Shown in pieces: positions 26,305 to 35,983 of a stretch of DNA of 64,000 nt (position 1 is the first letter of the stretch; every line of letters begins with the position of its first letter). The stretch lies in NCBI RefSeq assembly GCF_014284125.1, contig NZ_JACOFX010000012.1:120220-184219 (forward strand), written 5' to 3'. Below the pieces are notes generated by a model, which had not been told where the DNA came from, ran no database searches, and was given only the letters and a program-made list of their open reading frames with translations. Source of the DNA: Undibacterium umbellatum (lineage in GTDB: Bacteria; Pseudomonadota; Gammaproteobacteria; Burkholderiales; Burkholderiaceae_D). The translations under genes were made by a program, and so were the position numbers.

Positions 26305-27194
26305 TCCCTGTGTACCAGAAAGTCTGTTGCCAATGTTGCTTCCGGGCTACCAGCTTCCGGCTTCCAGTCATAGCGCCATTTGACGATGGGGGGCATGGAC
26401 ATCAGTATGGACTCTGTCCTGCCGCCAGACTGCAGGCCAAAATGCGTGCCACGGTCAAATACCAGATTGAATTCTACATAACGGCCACGGCGATAAGCCT
26501 GGAAATCACGTTCACGTTCACCATATTCCTGGTCTTTGCGACGTTCCAGGATGGGGCGATAAGCCGGAACAAAGGCATCACCCACACTGCGCATCATGGC
26601 AAAACTGCTGGCAAAATCCTGCTCATTGAAATCATCAAAGAAGATCCCGCCTACGCCACGGGCTTCTTTACGGTGTTTCAGGTAAAAATACTCGTCACAC
26701 CATTTCTTGAAGCGGGCATGCAAGTCTGCGCCAAAAGGCTGTACTGCCATTTTACAGGTTTGGTGAAAATGCACTGCATCTTCAGTAAAACCGTAATACG
26801 GCGTCAAATCCATGCCGCCGCCAAACCACCATACATCTTCTTGCCCTTCGGCGCGGGTGGTGAAAAAGCGTACATTCATGTGTACGGTAGGTGCATACGG
26901 GTTACGCGGATGCAAGACCAGTGAAACGCCCATGGCTTCCCACTGACGTCCAGCCAGCTCAGGGCGACTGGCGGCGGCAGACGGGGGCAGGTTTTTACCC
27001 ATGACATGGGAAAAATTAACGCCACCACGTTCAAATACCTTGCCTTCTTCTATCACACGCGAGATGCCGCCACCGCCTTCGGGGCGCTCCCAGCTATCCG
27101 TAATGAAAGTATGGCCATCAACTTCTTCAAGAGCCGCGACTATACCAGCCTGCAAGCCCAGAAAGTAATCTTTAACCGCGAGTGTATCTGTCAT
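26295..27194 (-). CDS. hemF: Oxygen-dependent coproporphyrinogen III oxidase
   Basis: Haem biosynthesis enzyme oxidising coproporphyrinogen III to protoporphyrinogen IX with O2. ATG 27194 ([11 protein letters not shown]) gives 299 residues, the usual size; an upstream in-frame start at 27239 lies in the terminator hairpin and is rejected. Family motifs are clear: [21 protein letters not shown] (here [20 protein letters not shown]), [22 protein letters not shown] and [11 protein letters not shown]. Its use implies aerobic growth. Confidence 0.97.
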   Translation of the reverse strand: MTDTLAVKDYFLGLQAGIVAALEEVDGHTFITDSWERPEGGGGISRVIEEGKVFERGGVNFSHVMGKNLPPSAAASRPELAGRQWEAMGVSLVLHPRNPYAPTVHMNVRFFTTRAEGQEDVWWFGGGMDLTPYYGFTEDAVHFHQTCKMAVQPFGADLHARFKKWCDEYFYLKHRKEARGVGGIFFDDFNEQDFASSFAMMRSVGDAFVPAYRPILERRKDQEYGERERDFQAYRRGRYVEFNLVFDRGTHFGLQSGGRTESILMSMPPIVKWRYDWKPEAGSPEATLATDFLVHREWV

Positions 27195-27204
27195 TCTGCT
27201 ATCT

Positions 27205-27242
27205 ATTCTAAAAAACACAAGGGGTTGGAACGCGTCCAACCC
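27205..27242 (-). terminator. Terminator-like hairpin between purD and hemF
   Basis: GGGTTGGA (27222-27229) pairs with TCCAACCC (27235-27242) on a 5-base loop. Reading the minus strand, a run of six Ts follows after a short spacer, close to a Rho-independent terminator for purD. A second perfect hairpin, ACACATAT/ATATGTGT at 27260-27278, lies just before it. Confidence 0.55.
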
Positions 27243-27290
27243 ACTGTAAAAGGCCGATTACACATATGGAATATGTGTCCTTGACCGGTG

Positions 27291-28565
27291 CTAATGCTTG
27301 CGATTCAGCGCACGCCAGCCGATGTCGCGGCGATATTGCATGCCGTAAAAATGGATTTTTTCCACTACGTCATAGGCATGTTTTTGCGCCAGCTTGACAG
27401 TGTCGCCCAGGCCAACCACGCATAACACACGGCCACCTGTCACGTTCAAGGTCTTTTCATTTAGTGATGTACCTGCATGGAAAGTCACCGTTTCCGCTGT
27501 TTCTGCCGGGATTCCAGTGATCTTGTCGCCCTTGCGCGGTGTGTCAGGGTAACCAGCGGCTGCCATGACAACACCCATGGCAGTACGTCTGTCCCATTCC
27601 AGTTCCACAGTATCAAGCGTGCCATTGACTGCATGTTCGACAACGTGCAGCAAATCTGTCTTCAGACGCGCCATGATGGGCTGGGTTTCAGGATCGCCCA
27701 TGCGGCAATTGAATTCCAGTGTTTTTGGGTTGCCCTGGTCGTCGATCATCAGGCCGGCATACAAAAAGCCTGTGAACACGATGCCATCCTTGGCCATGCC
27801 CTGTACGGTAGGCACGATGATTTCGCGCATGACGCGAGCATGCAATTGTGGCGTCACGATAGGAGCAGGGGAGTAGGCACCCATGCCGCCGGTATTCGGG
27901 CCTTCATCATTATCAAGCAAACGCTTGTGGTCCTGGCTGGTCGCCAGTGCCAGGATATTCTTGCCATCCACCATGACGATGAAACTGGCTTCTTCACCTG
28001 CCAAAAACTCTTCGATCACCACGCGGGCACCGGCATCACCCAGCTTATTGTCAGACAACATCATATCGACTGCTGCATGGGCTTCTTCAGCCGTCATGGC
28101 AACGACTACACCTTTGCCAGCCGCCAGGCCATCGGCCTTGATGACGATAGGTGCGCCCTTGGCATTGATATAGTCATGCGCAGGGGCAAGCTCAGAAAAA
28201 GTCTGGTATTCAGCCGTAGGGATAGCATGTCTGTGCATGAAAGCCTTGGCGAAATCCTTGGAGCTTTCCAGTTGAGCAGCTTCTTTGCTCGGACCAAAAA
28301 TTTTCAGGCCACGGTCGCGAAAGATATTGACGATGCCAGCGGCCAGCGGTACTTCAGGGCCGACCACGGTAATGCCTATGTTTTCTTGTTCGGCAAAGTC
28401 TGCCAGTGCTGCCGGGTCTGTGATGTTGATGTTTTTCAGACGACTATCTGCAGCCGTACCGCCATTGCCGGGGGCGACAAAAATAGTTTGTACACGTTCA
28501 GATTGCGCCAGTTTCCAGGCGAGGGCATGTTCACGGCCACCAGAGCCGACTACGAGTAATTTCAT
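27291..28565 (-). CDS. purD: Phosphoribosylamine-glycine ligase
   Basis: GAR synthetase, second step of purine synthesis, ATP-grasp fold. The 424 residues match the family. Motifs: N-terminal VVGSGGREHALAWKLAQS, GPEVPLAAGIV, ATP-grasp core (PIVIKADGLAAGKGVVVAMT), GPNTGGMGAYSPAP and ECNFRMGDPETQ-like (here EFNCRMGDPETQPIM). It starts 1 base after the YebC-like stop, so the two are probably cotranscribed. Confidence 0.97.
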   Translation of the reverse strand: MKLLVVGSGGREHALAWKLAQSERVQTIFVAPGNGGTAADSRLKNINITDPAALADFAEQENIGITVVGPEVPLAAGIVNIFRDRGLKIFGPSKEAAQLESSKDFAKAFMHRHAIPTAEYQTFSELAPAHDYINAKGAPIVIKADGLAAGKGVVVAMTAEEAHAAVDMMLSDNKLGDAGARVVIEEFLAGEEASFIVMVDGKNILALATSQDHKRLLDNDEGPNTGGMGAYSPAPIVTPQLHARVMREIIVPTVQGMAKDGIVFTGFLYAGLMIDDQGNPKTLEFNCRMGDPETQPIMARLKTDLLHVVEHAVNGTLDTVELEWDRRTAMGVVMAAAGYPDTPRKGDKITGIPAETAETVTFHAGTSLNEKTLNVTGGRVLCVVGLGDTVKLAQKHAYDVVEKIHFYGMQYRRDIGWRALNRKH

Positions 28566-28566
28566 C

Positions 28567-29292
28567 TTAATCTTCTATGATGGCGTTGGTGAATACTTCT
28601 TGTACATCGTCGAGGTTTTCAAGTGCATCCAGCAATTTTTGCATCTTGATGCCTTCGTCACCGGCAAATACGGTCTCAGTATTTGGTTTCATGACGACTT
28701 CTGCGACTTCTGCCTTGAATCCGGCTTTTTCCAGGCTGGCGCGCAGGTCCGACAGGCTGAATGGCGCGCAAATGACTTCTATGCCACCTTCTTCATCGGT
28801 GACAACATCGTCGGCACCAGCTTCGAGTGCTGCTTCCATCAGGGCATCTTCATTCGTGCCTGGGGCAAAAAACATCTGGCCGCAATGCTGGAACAAAAAG
28901 GCTACCGAGCCTTCAGTACCCATATTGCCACCGTATTTACTGAATGCGTGGCGTACTTCAGCCACAGTACGCACGCGGTTATCGGTCATGCAGTCAACTA
29001 CAATGGCGGCACCGCCTATGCCATAACCTTCATAACGTACTTCTTCGTAATCTGCGCCTTCCAGTGTACCTGCACCGCGTTGTATCGCGCGCGTGACGTT
29101 TTCTTTTGGCATATTGGCGTCAGCCGCCTTGTCTACTGCCAGACGCAGGCGGGGATTGGAATCGACATCCTCACCACCCATGCGTGCTGCAACCGTGATC
29201 TCTTTGATCAGACGCGTCCATATCTTGCCGCGTTTGGCATCGGTTGCTGCTTTTTTATGCTTGATATTGGCCCATTTACTATGTCCTGCCAT
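28567..29292 (-). CDS. YebC/PmpR (TACO1) family protein
   Basis: Conserved 241-residue protein of the YebC/TACO1 family, members of which act as transcription regulators or translation factors helping ribosomes through proline-rich stretches. The start [23 protein letters not shown] is diagnostic, written from ATG 29292; an upstream in-frame start at 29316 adds 8 non-conserved residues and is rejected. The internal [20 protein letters not shown] and the acidic C-terminal domain are typical. Head of the minus-strand cluster. Confidence 0.95.
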   Translation of the reverse strand: MAGHSKWANIKHKKAATDAKRGKIWTRLIKEITVAARMGGEDVDSNPRLRLAVDKAADANMPKENVTRAIQRGAGTLEGADYEEVRYEGYGIGGAAIVVDCMTDNRVRTVAEVRHAFSKYGGNMGTEGSVAFLFQHCGQMFFAPGTNEDALMEAALEAGADDVVTDEEGGIEVICAPFSLSDLRASLEKAGFKAEVAEVVMKPNTETVFAGDEGIKMQKLLDALENLDDVQEVFTNAIIED

Positions 29293-29422
29293 GATCGCTC
29301 TTTCCTGAATTGACAATAGCTCACCCTGAGGGCGGCAATTTTGCCTGGCTTGGTTTTATAATGAAGACCAGTATTTTACCATAGTGCCACCGACCGACTT
29401 CCCCAAATCACCCTCCAAAACT

Positions 29423-30988
29423 ATGTCAAAACCTTTGTTGATCGCTAAAAACACCGAATTCGACTTGAATTTATTGTCTGACTGGGCCAATCGCCATGGT
29501 TGTATCACTGGTGCCACAGGTACCGGCAAGACCGTTACCCTGCAATCCCTGGCGCAGGCGTTTTCTGGAATTGGCGTGCCAGTCTTCATGGCAGACGTCA
29601 AAGGTGACCTGTCAGGCATGGCCAAAGCCGGTAGCGCGACCAGCAAGATGCAGCAAAGGCTGCAGGCCCTGGAAGTCGATGAGCCCAAATGGCAGGCTTG
29701 CCCGGTGACATTCTGGGACGTGTTTGGCAAACAGGGGCACCCGGTAAGGGCCACGGTATCTGACCTTGGCCCTTTACTGCTAGGGCGCATGCTGAACTTG
29801 AATGAAACCCAGGGAGGCGTTTTGCAACTGGCCTTCAAGATCGCCGATGACCATGGCCTGTTGCTTCTTGATACCAAGGATTTGCGCGCCATGCTGCAAT
29901 ACCTGGCCGAGAATGCGTCTGAATTCCAGACGCAATATGGCAATATCTCTGCCGCCAGTGTGGGGGCTATCCAGCGCTCATTGCTGACCATTTCAGAGCA
30001 GGGCGGTGAGCAATTCTTTGGCGAACCCATGCTGAACCTGGATGACATGATGCAGACCGATGGTGATGGTCGTGGTTTTGTGAACATCCTGGCGGCGGAT
30101 CAATTGCTGCAATCACCACGCTTGTATTCCACATTTCTGCTATGGATGCTGTCTGAGCTGTATGAACACTTGCCAGAAGTGGGCGATGTTGATCAGCCCA
30201 AGATGGTGTTCTTCTTTGATGAAGCCCATCTGCTATTCGATGAAGCACCCAAGGTCTTGTTGCAAAAAATCGAGCAGGTAGTGCGTTTGATACGCTCCAA
30301 GGGCGTGGGTGTGTATTTTGTCACACAAAACCCGCTGGATATTCCTGATACCGTACTGGGGCAACTCGGCAACCGTGTCCAGCATGCCCTGCGTGCCTAT
30401 ACACCCAGGGATCAAAAAGCAGTGCAGGCTGCGGCTGAAACTTTCCGTCCCAATCCCAAGCTGGATACGGCGGCAGTGATTGCCGAGCTGGGTGTCGGTG
30501 AAGCACTGATTTCCTTCCTGGATGATAAAGGCAGGCCAAGCGTTGTGCAACGCGCGCTGATTGTTCCACCAGCATCGCAGATAGGGGCGATCACGGCAGA
30601 TGAGCGCCAGCAAGTAATGCAAGCATCCATCGTCGCTGGTGTATATGAAAAACATATAGACCGTGAATCTGCCTATGAAAAACTGACGGGCCGGGTGGTG
30701 GCAAGTGCTGCTACGTCTGATAAAGATGCTGGTAACAGGGAAGTGCCAACAACAGCCACTCCGCCCGCCAGTTCCGGGCGACCGACGCAGCCTGCGCAAC
30801 AGCAAGAAGATGGCGGCGGAATTGGCGATACATTTAAGAGTGTCTTTGCAAACCTGCTCGGCGGCGGTGGTTTGCGACGCAAAGATAATGTGGTCGAAAC
30901 CATGATCAAATCAACGGTCAGGACCATGGGGTCTCAGGTAGGACGCGAAATCATTCGCGGGGTATTGGGCTCCATCCTGAAGAAGTAA
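29423..30988 (+). CDS. HerA-like / DUF853 (YjgR-type) ATPase
   Basis: P-loop ATPase of the HerA/FtsK superfamily, 521 residues from ATG 29423 ([11 protein letters not shown]). Walker [11 protein letters not shown] lies at about residue 33; the [12 protein letters not shown] and [11 protein letters not shown] (Walker B) stretches and a C-terminal arginine-finger-like [14 protein letters not shown] are the family hallmarks. The C-terminus has a Pro/Ala/Gln-rich linker followed by a glycine-rich segment. YjgR-type proteins are widespread with no settled role. Divergent from the yebC-like gene. Confidence 0.93.
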   Translation: MSKPLLIAKNTEFDLNLLSDWANRHGCITGATGTGKTVTLQSLAQAFSGIGVPVFMADVKGDLSGMAKAGSATSKMQQRLQALEVDEPKWQACPVTFWDVFGKQGHPVRATVSDLGPLLLGRMLNLNETQGGVLQLAFKIADDHGLLLLDTKDLRAMLQYLAENASEFQTQYGNISAASVGAIQRSLLTISEQGGEQFFGEPMLNLDDMMQTDGDGRGFVNILAADQLLQSPRLYSTFLLWMLSELYEHLPEVGDVDQPKMVFFFDEAHLLFDEAPKVLLQKIEQVVRLIRSKGVGVYFVTQNPLDIPDTVLGQLGNRVQHALRAYTPRDQKAVQAAAETFRPNPKLDTAAVIAELGVGEALISFLDDKGRPSVVQRALIVPPASQIGAITADERQQVMQASIVAGVYEKHIDRESAYEKLTGRVVASAATSDKDAGNREVPTTATPPASSGRPTQPAQQQEDGGGIGDTFKSVFANLLGGGGLRRKDNVVETMIKSTVRTMGSQVGREIIRGVLGSILKK

Positions 30989-31058
30989 GTGCGTTCGCGC
31001 ACAAATGCATCAGCTTGGTACCGCAAGAGATCAGTAGAGTTTATCTGCTCTGCTGATC
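30989..31058 (+). terminator. Two hairpins between convergent genes
   Basis: Directly after the stop is GTGCG-TTCG-CGCAC (30989-31002), a short stem closed by a stable UUCG tetraloop. It is followed by an 11-bp stem, with one G-T wobble, between 31029-31039 and 31048-31058. Neither has a T tract, but they separate two convergent genes and may serve as a bidirectional end. Confidence 0.4.
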
Positions 31059-31065
31059 TACAGCT

Positions 31066-31236
31066 TTATGCCTGATCCTCGTTGCTGCTATTCGCCAGAC
31101 GCCTGAAGATGCTGTTTAGAGAGCTATCGCTTTGCTTTGGTGACACTTTTTTTGTCTGTCTTTGTGGTATTTCCGTTAATGCACGTGTCGGGCGGAGTAC
31201 CGGTTGATCTGCGTATTGTGAGCGTGGTGTATACAT
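31066..31236 (-). CDS. Small basic protein of unknown function (56 residues)
   Basis: Not recognised. ATG 31236 (MYTPRSQYADQPVLRPTRAL) is preceded on the minus strand by AGGAGA at 31245-31250, about 8 bases away, which supports real translation. A longer start at 31281 lacks such a site. The product is Arg/Ser/Gln-rich, soluble and probably disordered, ending IFRRLANSSNEDQA. It lies between convergent and divergent neighbours and has its own upstream A+T-rich region (31251-31453). Confidence 0.5.
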   Translation of the reverse strand: MYTPRSQYADQPVLRPTRALTEIPQRQTKKVSPKQSDSSLNSIFRRLANSSNEDQA

Positions 31237-31453
31237 CTGGCTTTCTCCTGCGATGTGGTTCATGACAGGAAGTGTAATCAAAATTAAATTAGTTAATAGT
31301 TAGACAAAGTCAAATTTGGCAACTGAATGTTAATTTTGGTGTGAAAGATTGTTAGTTCTTTTCCATGTGGGAATAAATTGCTTTCCGCTGAGCAAGTTAT
31401 ATGTGAAATTACCTGTTTGGGCTGTGTAACAGTCTGAACCCTTTTTGAGATCT

Positions 31454-32365
31454 ATGCATACCGATCAATCGAAATTACTCGCTCGTCGTCATTATCTGAC
31501 TGGCCTCGCCATTGCCTTGATTGGTGCCATTCTGTTTTCTACCAAGGCTATCGTTGCCAAACTGATTTATCGTTACAACGTCGATGCAGTAACACTGATC
31601 TGTTTTCGCATGGCATTTTCCCTGCCTATTTTTACTGCAATTGCTTTCTGGCAAATGCACAAGTCTGGTAGCCTGAGCAATGCGGACCGTTGGCGCCTGG
31701 TAGCTTTAGGACTGGTTGGGTATTATCTGTCCTCTTTCCTGGATTTTTTAGGTTTGCAATATATCAGTGCCGGTCTGGAGCGTCTGATCTTGTTCCTGAC
31801 GCCGTCCTTTGTCTTGCTGATATCCGCCTTCTTTTTAAAACGCTCCGTCAGCAGGCTGGAATGGGCAGCTTTGTTGGTTTCTTACCTTGGCATAGTCCTG
31901 GTATTTTTTCATGATCTTAAGCTTGGCGGCGATTATGTCTTGCTCGGCTCCACTCTGGTCCTGGGAGCGGCAATTTCTTACGCCATCTACCTCATACAAT
32001 CGGGTCAACTCGTACAAAGACTGGGTTCTCTGCGGCTGGTATCGTATGCAATGTGTGTTTCCAGTGCTGCCTGCATAGGTCAATTCTTTATTTTGCGTCC
32101 AGCCAGCATGCTGGTGCAGCCGCTTGCTGTATATTCATTGTCTATAGTGAATGCCATCATGTGTACGGTATTGCCTGTGTTCTTGACCATGATTGCGGTA
32201 AAGCGCATAGGTGCGGCGACCGCATCGCAGGCTGGCATGATAGGCCCGGTATCAACCTTGTTTTTGGGTGCCTATTTCCTCGGTGAACCCATTACTGTCT
32301 GGCAAATGGCAGGGACGGTATTGGTCATGGGCGGCATGTATTTGTTGTCCGTAAAAAAGACTTGA
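31454..32365 (+). CDS. EamA/DMT family transporter
   Basis: Inner-membrane drug/metabolite transporter family protein with two EamA repeats and about ten transmembrane helices over 303 residues (first helix LTGLAIALIGAILFSTKAIV; second repeat from about residue 155). The substrate is not predictable; relatives export amino acids or metabolites. ATG 31454 is chosen over an in-frame TTG at 31445. It is followed 29 bases later by a quinone oxidoreductase gene in the same direction. Confidence 0.88.
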   Translation: MHTDQSKLLARRHYLTGLAIALIGAILFSTKAIVAKLIYRYNVDAVTLICFRMAFSLPIFTAIAFWQMHKSGSLSNADRWRLVALGLVGYYLSSFLDFLGLQYISAGLERLILFLTPSFVLLISAFFLKRSVSRLEWAALLVSYLGIVLVFFHDLKLGGDYVLLGSTLVLGAAISYAIYLIQSGQLVQRLGSLRLVSYAMCVSSAACIGQFFILRPASMLVQPLAVYSLSIVNAIMCTVLPVFLTMIAVKRIGAATASQAGMIGPVSTLFLGAYFLGEPITVWQMAGTVLVMGGMYLLSVKKT

Positions 32366-32394
32366 AGTTAGCGACACTCATTCAGGAGAGATAA

Positions 32395-33369
32395 ATGGTG
32401 AAGGCAATTCGCATGCTGCAGACGGGCGGTCCGGAAGTCATGGAATATGTTGATGTGGAGTTGGGAGCACCTGGCCCCGGTGAAGTTCTTGTACGCCAGA
32501 AAGCTTGTGGCCTGAATTTTATCGATGTGTATTTTCGTACTGGCTTATATCCGCAAGCCTTGCCGGGAGGTTTGGGCATGGAAGGTGCAGGCATTGTCGA
32601 GACAGTCGGGGCAGACGTCAAGTACGTACAGGTAGGGGATAGAGTCGCTTATGCTGGCAGGCCAACTGGTGCCTATGCTGAAGCTCGTATCATGCCTGCC
32701 GACAATCTGGTGCGCCTGCCTGACAGCATCAGTTTTGAAACCGCAGCCGCCATGATGTTGCAGGGATTAACGGTGCAATACCTGTTTCACCGCACCTTGC
32801 CCTTGCAAGGCGGTGAAACCATACTATTCCATGCCGCCGCTGGCGGTGTAGGCCTGATTGCCTGCCAATGGGCGCGCGCCATAGGTGTCACTATGATAGG
32901 CACGGTAGGTTCTGACGAGAAGGGTGAACTGGCCAAAGCCCATGGCTGCGCCCATGTCATCAACTACAACTCGGAAAATTTTGTTCAGCGCGTTCGTGAA
33001 ATTACGGATGGAAAAGGGGTGCCAGTCGTTTATGATTCGATCGGCAAAGACACTTTCATATCATCGCTGGATTGCTTGGCACCTTTAGGCATGATGGTCA
33101 GCTTTGGCAATGCCTCTGGCCCTGTGCCGGCATTTAGCCTGGCTGAACTCGCTTCTCGTGGTTCTTTGTTTATCACACGTCCCAGTTTGATGAGTTATAC
33201 AGTCAGGCGTGATGATCTGGAGCAAATGGCCGCCCACTTATTTTCCATGGTAGAGAGTGGAAAAGTTAAAATAGATATACGCCAGCGCTATCCCCTGAGT
33301 GAGGTAGCCCAAGCGCACCGTGAGCTGGAAGCCCGTAAAACCACGGGTTCCAGTATATTGATTCCGTGA
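32395..33369 (+). CDS. NADPH:quinone oxidoreductase-like protein (zinc-independent MDR)
   Basis: Medium-chain dehydrogenase/reductase of the quinone oxidoreductase type, 324 residues. The N-terminal GroES-like part (GPGEVLVRQKACGLNFIDVYFRTG) lacks zinc ligands. The Rossmann motif HAAAGGVGLIACQWARAIG is at about residue 145. It would reduce quinones with NADPH, protecting against redox cycling. A clear CAGGAGAG ribosome site lies at 32382-32389. A 48-codon membrane peptide follows 11 bases after its stop and may be coupled. Confidence 0.93.
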   Translation: MVKAIRMLQTGGPEVMEYVDVELGAPGPGEVLVRQKACGLNFIDVYFRTGLYPQALPGGLGMEGAGIVETVGADVKYVQVGDRVAYAGRPTGAYAEARIMPADNLVRLPDSISFETAAAMMLQGLTVQYLFHRTLPLQGGETILFHAAAGGVGLIACQWARAIGVTMIGTVGSDEKGELAKAHGCAHVINYNSENFVQRVREITDGKGVPVVYDSIGKDTFISSLDCLAPLGMMVSFGNASGPVPAFSLAELASRGSLFITRPSLMSYTVRRDDLEQMAAHLFSMVESGKVKIDIRQRYPLSEVAQAHRELEARKTTGSSILIP

Positions 33370-33380
33370 AGTAAGAAAAT

Positions 33381-33527
33381 ATGACGCAAGAAACACCACC
33401 ATCGAAAACACCTGCAGAGAAAGACGATGGCAGCCCCAAATTTGGACGTCTGCTGCTGGTACTTATTTTTGCAGTCATGCTGATTGTTGTTATTACGCTT
33501 GGTTCCGAGGCTTATTATACTAATTAA
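33381..33527 (+). CDS. Single-helix small membrane protein (48 residues)
   Basis: Too short for routine ORF calling. The frame reads MTQETPPSKTPAEKDDGSPK, then FGRLLLVLIFAVMLIVVITLG as one transmembrane helix, then SEAYYTN and TAA at 33525. A soluble acidic/proline-rich N-tail followed by a membrane helix is a common layout for real small membrane proteins. It begins 11 bases after the quinone oxidoreductase stop with a weak ribosome site (AAGTAAGA). I recognise no family. Confidence 0.55.
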   Translation: MTQETPPSKTPAEKDDGSPKFGRLLLVLIFAVMLIVVITLGSEAYYTN

Positions 33528-33698
33528 GGGCGCCTGAGTACCGGACGCAGCTATTTTGCCGCTTTGTTGTTTTACTGCACTGTTCGTGCCGCCGCCCGCA
33601 TTGCGCAAGCCTTTCAGGCTTGGCAAAATGCTAGCTTTTGAAGCACAAACAGTGCACCCCAAGTTTTATTGATAACCTGACTATAATAAAAAAGAGCG

Positions 33699-35933
33699 AT
33701 GGATACCATTCCACTAAATACTGCCAAGACCAGTGAGTTTTCCAGCTCTAGCCGTTTGCTCATTTTGCAAAGTCTGGTGCCTATCGCCACAAATCTGGTG
33801 TCTTCACAAATCGAGGCATTTACAGGGCGTCTGACAGAGGCCTTGTTCAAGCTGTCTGACCAGACCGTCAGACCAGAGGAGGTGGCCGCCAGTTTTGCTG
33901 CTTATCAGCAATTAAAACGCAATGGCACGACCTTTTATCGCCTGGTTGCAGGACAGGTCAATGCTGCTCTAGCTAAAGAAGTCAGCGTCGTCAATACCCG
34001 CAAACGTGCCAGGACCGACGAAGGCAAGCAGGATTTTTCACTGGTCAGTTTTGAAGAGATGGAAAGCAAGGTGCTCAGTCGTAATCTGAGTCAATCGCTG
34101 GAAGTCAATAATGCAGAGCAACTGGTGGCACTGAATGTACGTATAGGCCATGTATTGCGCCGTACCCCAATCAGCGTTTCGCAGAATCCTTTTCGCCCGG
34201 AATTATTTGTTAGAGCCGTCCATCAAGCCTGGATGGAACTTGAGCCCAATCCTGAAACCCATTACCTGATATTGCGCCTGTTGCAACCAGAATTGTTCCT
34301 GCAACTAGGCGCTATTTACCGGGAATTGAATCTGGCCCTGGTCGAGCGCGGTATCTTGCCCGACCTTAACGATGGTTACCGTAACAAGCAGAAAAAGAAC
34401 ATGATGTCTGGCTCTGACGATATTAGCGATCGCGATCCTTATCTGGAAAACAAGCTGCGTAATATTTTTTCCGGTAATGCGCCGGCGGGCACGTTTGGCA
34501 ATACGGTTACCGGGGGCGGCGGTGGAGGTGGCACGACCATGGATGGTGGCGGCATGCCTTTCACTGGTGGACAGGATGTCGGTGGTGGTTCTGGCGGTCC
34601 TCACTCCGGCGGTGGCAGTGGCGGAGGTGGCGGCAGTAATGCGCCGGACATGGTCACGATAGACAGGCAATTTTTTGATTACCTGACCAGTGTGCAAAGA
34701 GATTTCACCGCCAATCCCATGCCCATGGATACGGCACATTTGCGGCAATTATCGCAACAGCCTACTGCTGGTGGTTTGACACATATAGATCAAAGCACCA
34801 TAGAATTGCTGGCGCGTATCTTTGATTATGTCTTCAATGATAAAAGCATACCGGCAGATATCAAAAACCTCATTAGCCAGTTACAGATTCCCACGCTGAA
34901 AGTAGCTTTGCTGGACAAGGATTTCTTTTTCAAGGAAAGTCATCCGGCGCGGGTATTGATCGATACCCTTGCAAAATCCAGCGTCTTGCTCAATAGCGAT
35001 AGCTCTGCAGAAGACCCGCTCTATCAAATGATAGAAGGCATCGTTGAAAGGGTGCAGCAGGACTTTGATCAGCAGATAGAGCTGTTCTCGGATGTCGTTG
35101 CTGACCTGGAAGCCTTCCTCAAAGAAGAAGAACAGCAAACCGAAGTCGCCATCAGCGAGCCTGTTGCTGTCGCACTGAAGCAAGAGAAAATGCGCCTGGC
35201 GCGCGAATTTGCAGAAAATGATGTCGCCATCCGGGTAGAAACCGGTGAAGTGGCTGGTTTCCTGGAAACTTTCCTCAAGGAGCAATGGATCAGGATCTTG
35301 ACGATTTCTCATAACGTCAAGGAAGAAAAGCCCAATGCCCTGGAAAATGCGCTGCGGACGATGGATGACCTGATCTGGAGCCTCAAACCCAAGAATAGTG
35401 CAGAAGAGCGCAAGGAGCTGGTCAGTAAACTGCCCGCCATGCTGTCTTTGCTGAATGCCTGGCTGAATGCGATCAAATGGGATGAGCCTGAACGCGTCAT
35501 TTTCTTTTCCAAACTGGCTGAGCGCCATGCCGCCATTGCCCGCGCACCACTGGAGTTTTCACCACGCCGTCAGCTGGAGATTGCCGTCAATATTGCCCAG
35601 CGTGCAAGCGAAAAACGCCTGAACCGTCATGTGCAAGACCAGATTGAGCAACCGGTAGATGAATGGGCTCGCATCATAGAAACCATGGAACGTGGCATCT
35701 GGGTCGATTTCACCAAGAGGTCCAGTGGCGTCACTACCCGTTTCAAACTGGCCTGGGTCAGCCCCAAGCGTACCCGCTATATCTTCACCAATCGCCAGGG
35801 GCATGATGCCTTTTCTGTATCCAGCGACGAATTGATTGCCCAGTTCCGCGAGGGCAGGGCGATACAGATAGTCGCAGAATCCGTGGTTGACCGCGCACTG
35901 GTAGAGGCGTTGCGCGATCCTCCTGCGGCATAA
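33699..35933 (+). CDS. DUF1631 domain protein
   Basis: Large protein of the DUF1631 family, 744 residues, common in Burkholderiales and of unknown function. Mostly alpha-helical (for example NPFRPELFVRAVHQAWMELE, HPARVLIDTLAKSS, FDQQIELFSDVVADLEAFLKEEEQQ). Residues about 265-320 form a low-complexity Gly/Ser-rich linker. The last about 90 residues (ERGIWVDFTKRSSG, RFKLAWVSPKRTRYIFTNRQG) look like a small beta-barrel reminiscent of PilZ-type domains, which is inference. No signal peptide or membrane helix. Followed by a bipartite hairpin and a convergent gene. Confidence 0.88.
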   Translation: MDTIPLNTAKTSEFSSSSRLLILQSLVPIATNLVSSQIEAFTGRLTEALFKLSDQTVRPEEVAASFAAYQQLKRNGTTFYRLVAGQVNAALAKEVSVVNTRKRARTDEGKQDFSLVSFEEMESKVLSRNLSQSLEVNNAEQLVALNVRIGHVLRRTPISVSQNPFRPELFVRAVHQAWMELEPNPETHYLILRLLQPELFLQLGAIYRELNLALVERGILPDLNDGYRNKQKKNMMSGSDDISDRDPYLENKLRNIFSGNAPAGTFGNTVTGGGGGGGTTMDGGGMPFTGGQDVGGGSGGPHSGGGSGGGGGSNAPDMVTIDRQFFDYLTSVQRDFTANPMPMDTAHLRQLSQQPTAGGLTHIDQSTIELLARIFDYVFNDKSIPADIKNLISQLQIPTLKVALLDKDFFFKESHPARVLIDTLAKSSVLLNSDSSAEDPLYQMIEGIVERVQQDFDQQIELFSDVVADLEAFLKEEEQQTEVAISEPVAVALKQEKMRLAREFAENDVAIRVETGEVAGFLETFLKEQWIRILTISHNVKEEKPNALENALRTMDDLIWSLKPKNSAEERKELVSKLPAMLSLLNAWLNAIKWDEPERVIFFSKLAERHAAIARAPLEFSPRRQLEIAVNIAQRASEKRLNRHVQDQIEQPVDEWARIIETMERGIWVDFTKRSSGVTTRFKLAWVSPKRTRYIFTNRQGHDAFSVSSDELIAQFREGRAIQIVAESVVDRALVEALRDPPAA

Positions 35934-35942
35934 GTCACCTCA

Positions 35943-35977
35943 CCCAAGTTGGCAGGTTCATGACCTGACGGCTTGGG
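35943..35977. terminator. Bipartite hairpin between convergent genes
   Basis: CCCAAG (35943-35948) pairs with CTTGGG (35972-35977), enclosing a second stem CAGGT (35953-35957)/ACCTG (35963-35967). It lies 9 bases after the DUF1631 stop and 6 bases before the convergent lipoprotein stop, fitting a shared end signal. There is no long T run on either strand. Confidence 0.45.
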
Positions 35978-35983
35978 GATGGC

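Noticed and set aside
27477..28559. 360-codon plus-strand frame antisense to purD
   Set aside because: PurD is full length with all motifs; the antisense product is His/Asp/Cys-rich with no family resemblance.
34480..34650. Gly-rich repeats in the DUF1631 gene as a tandem DNA repeat
   Set aside because: No fixed repeat unit at DNA level; it is a low-complexity protein linker coded by varied GGC/GGT codons.
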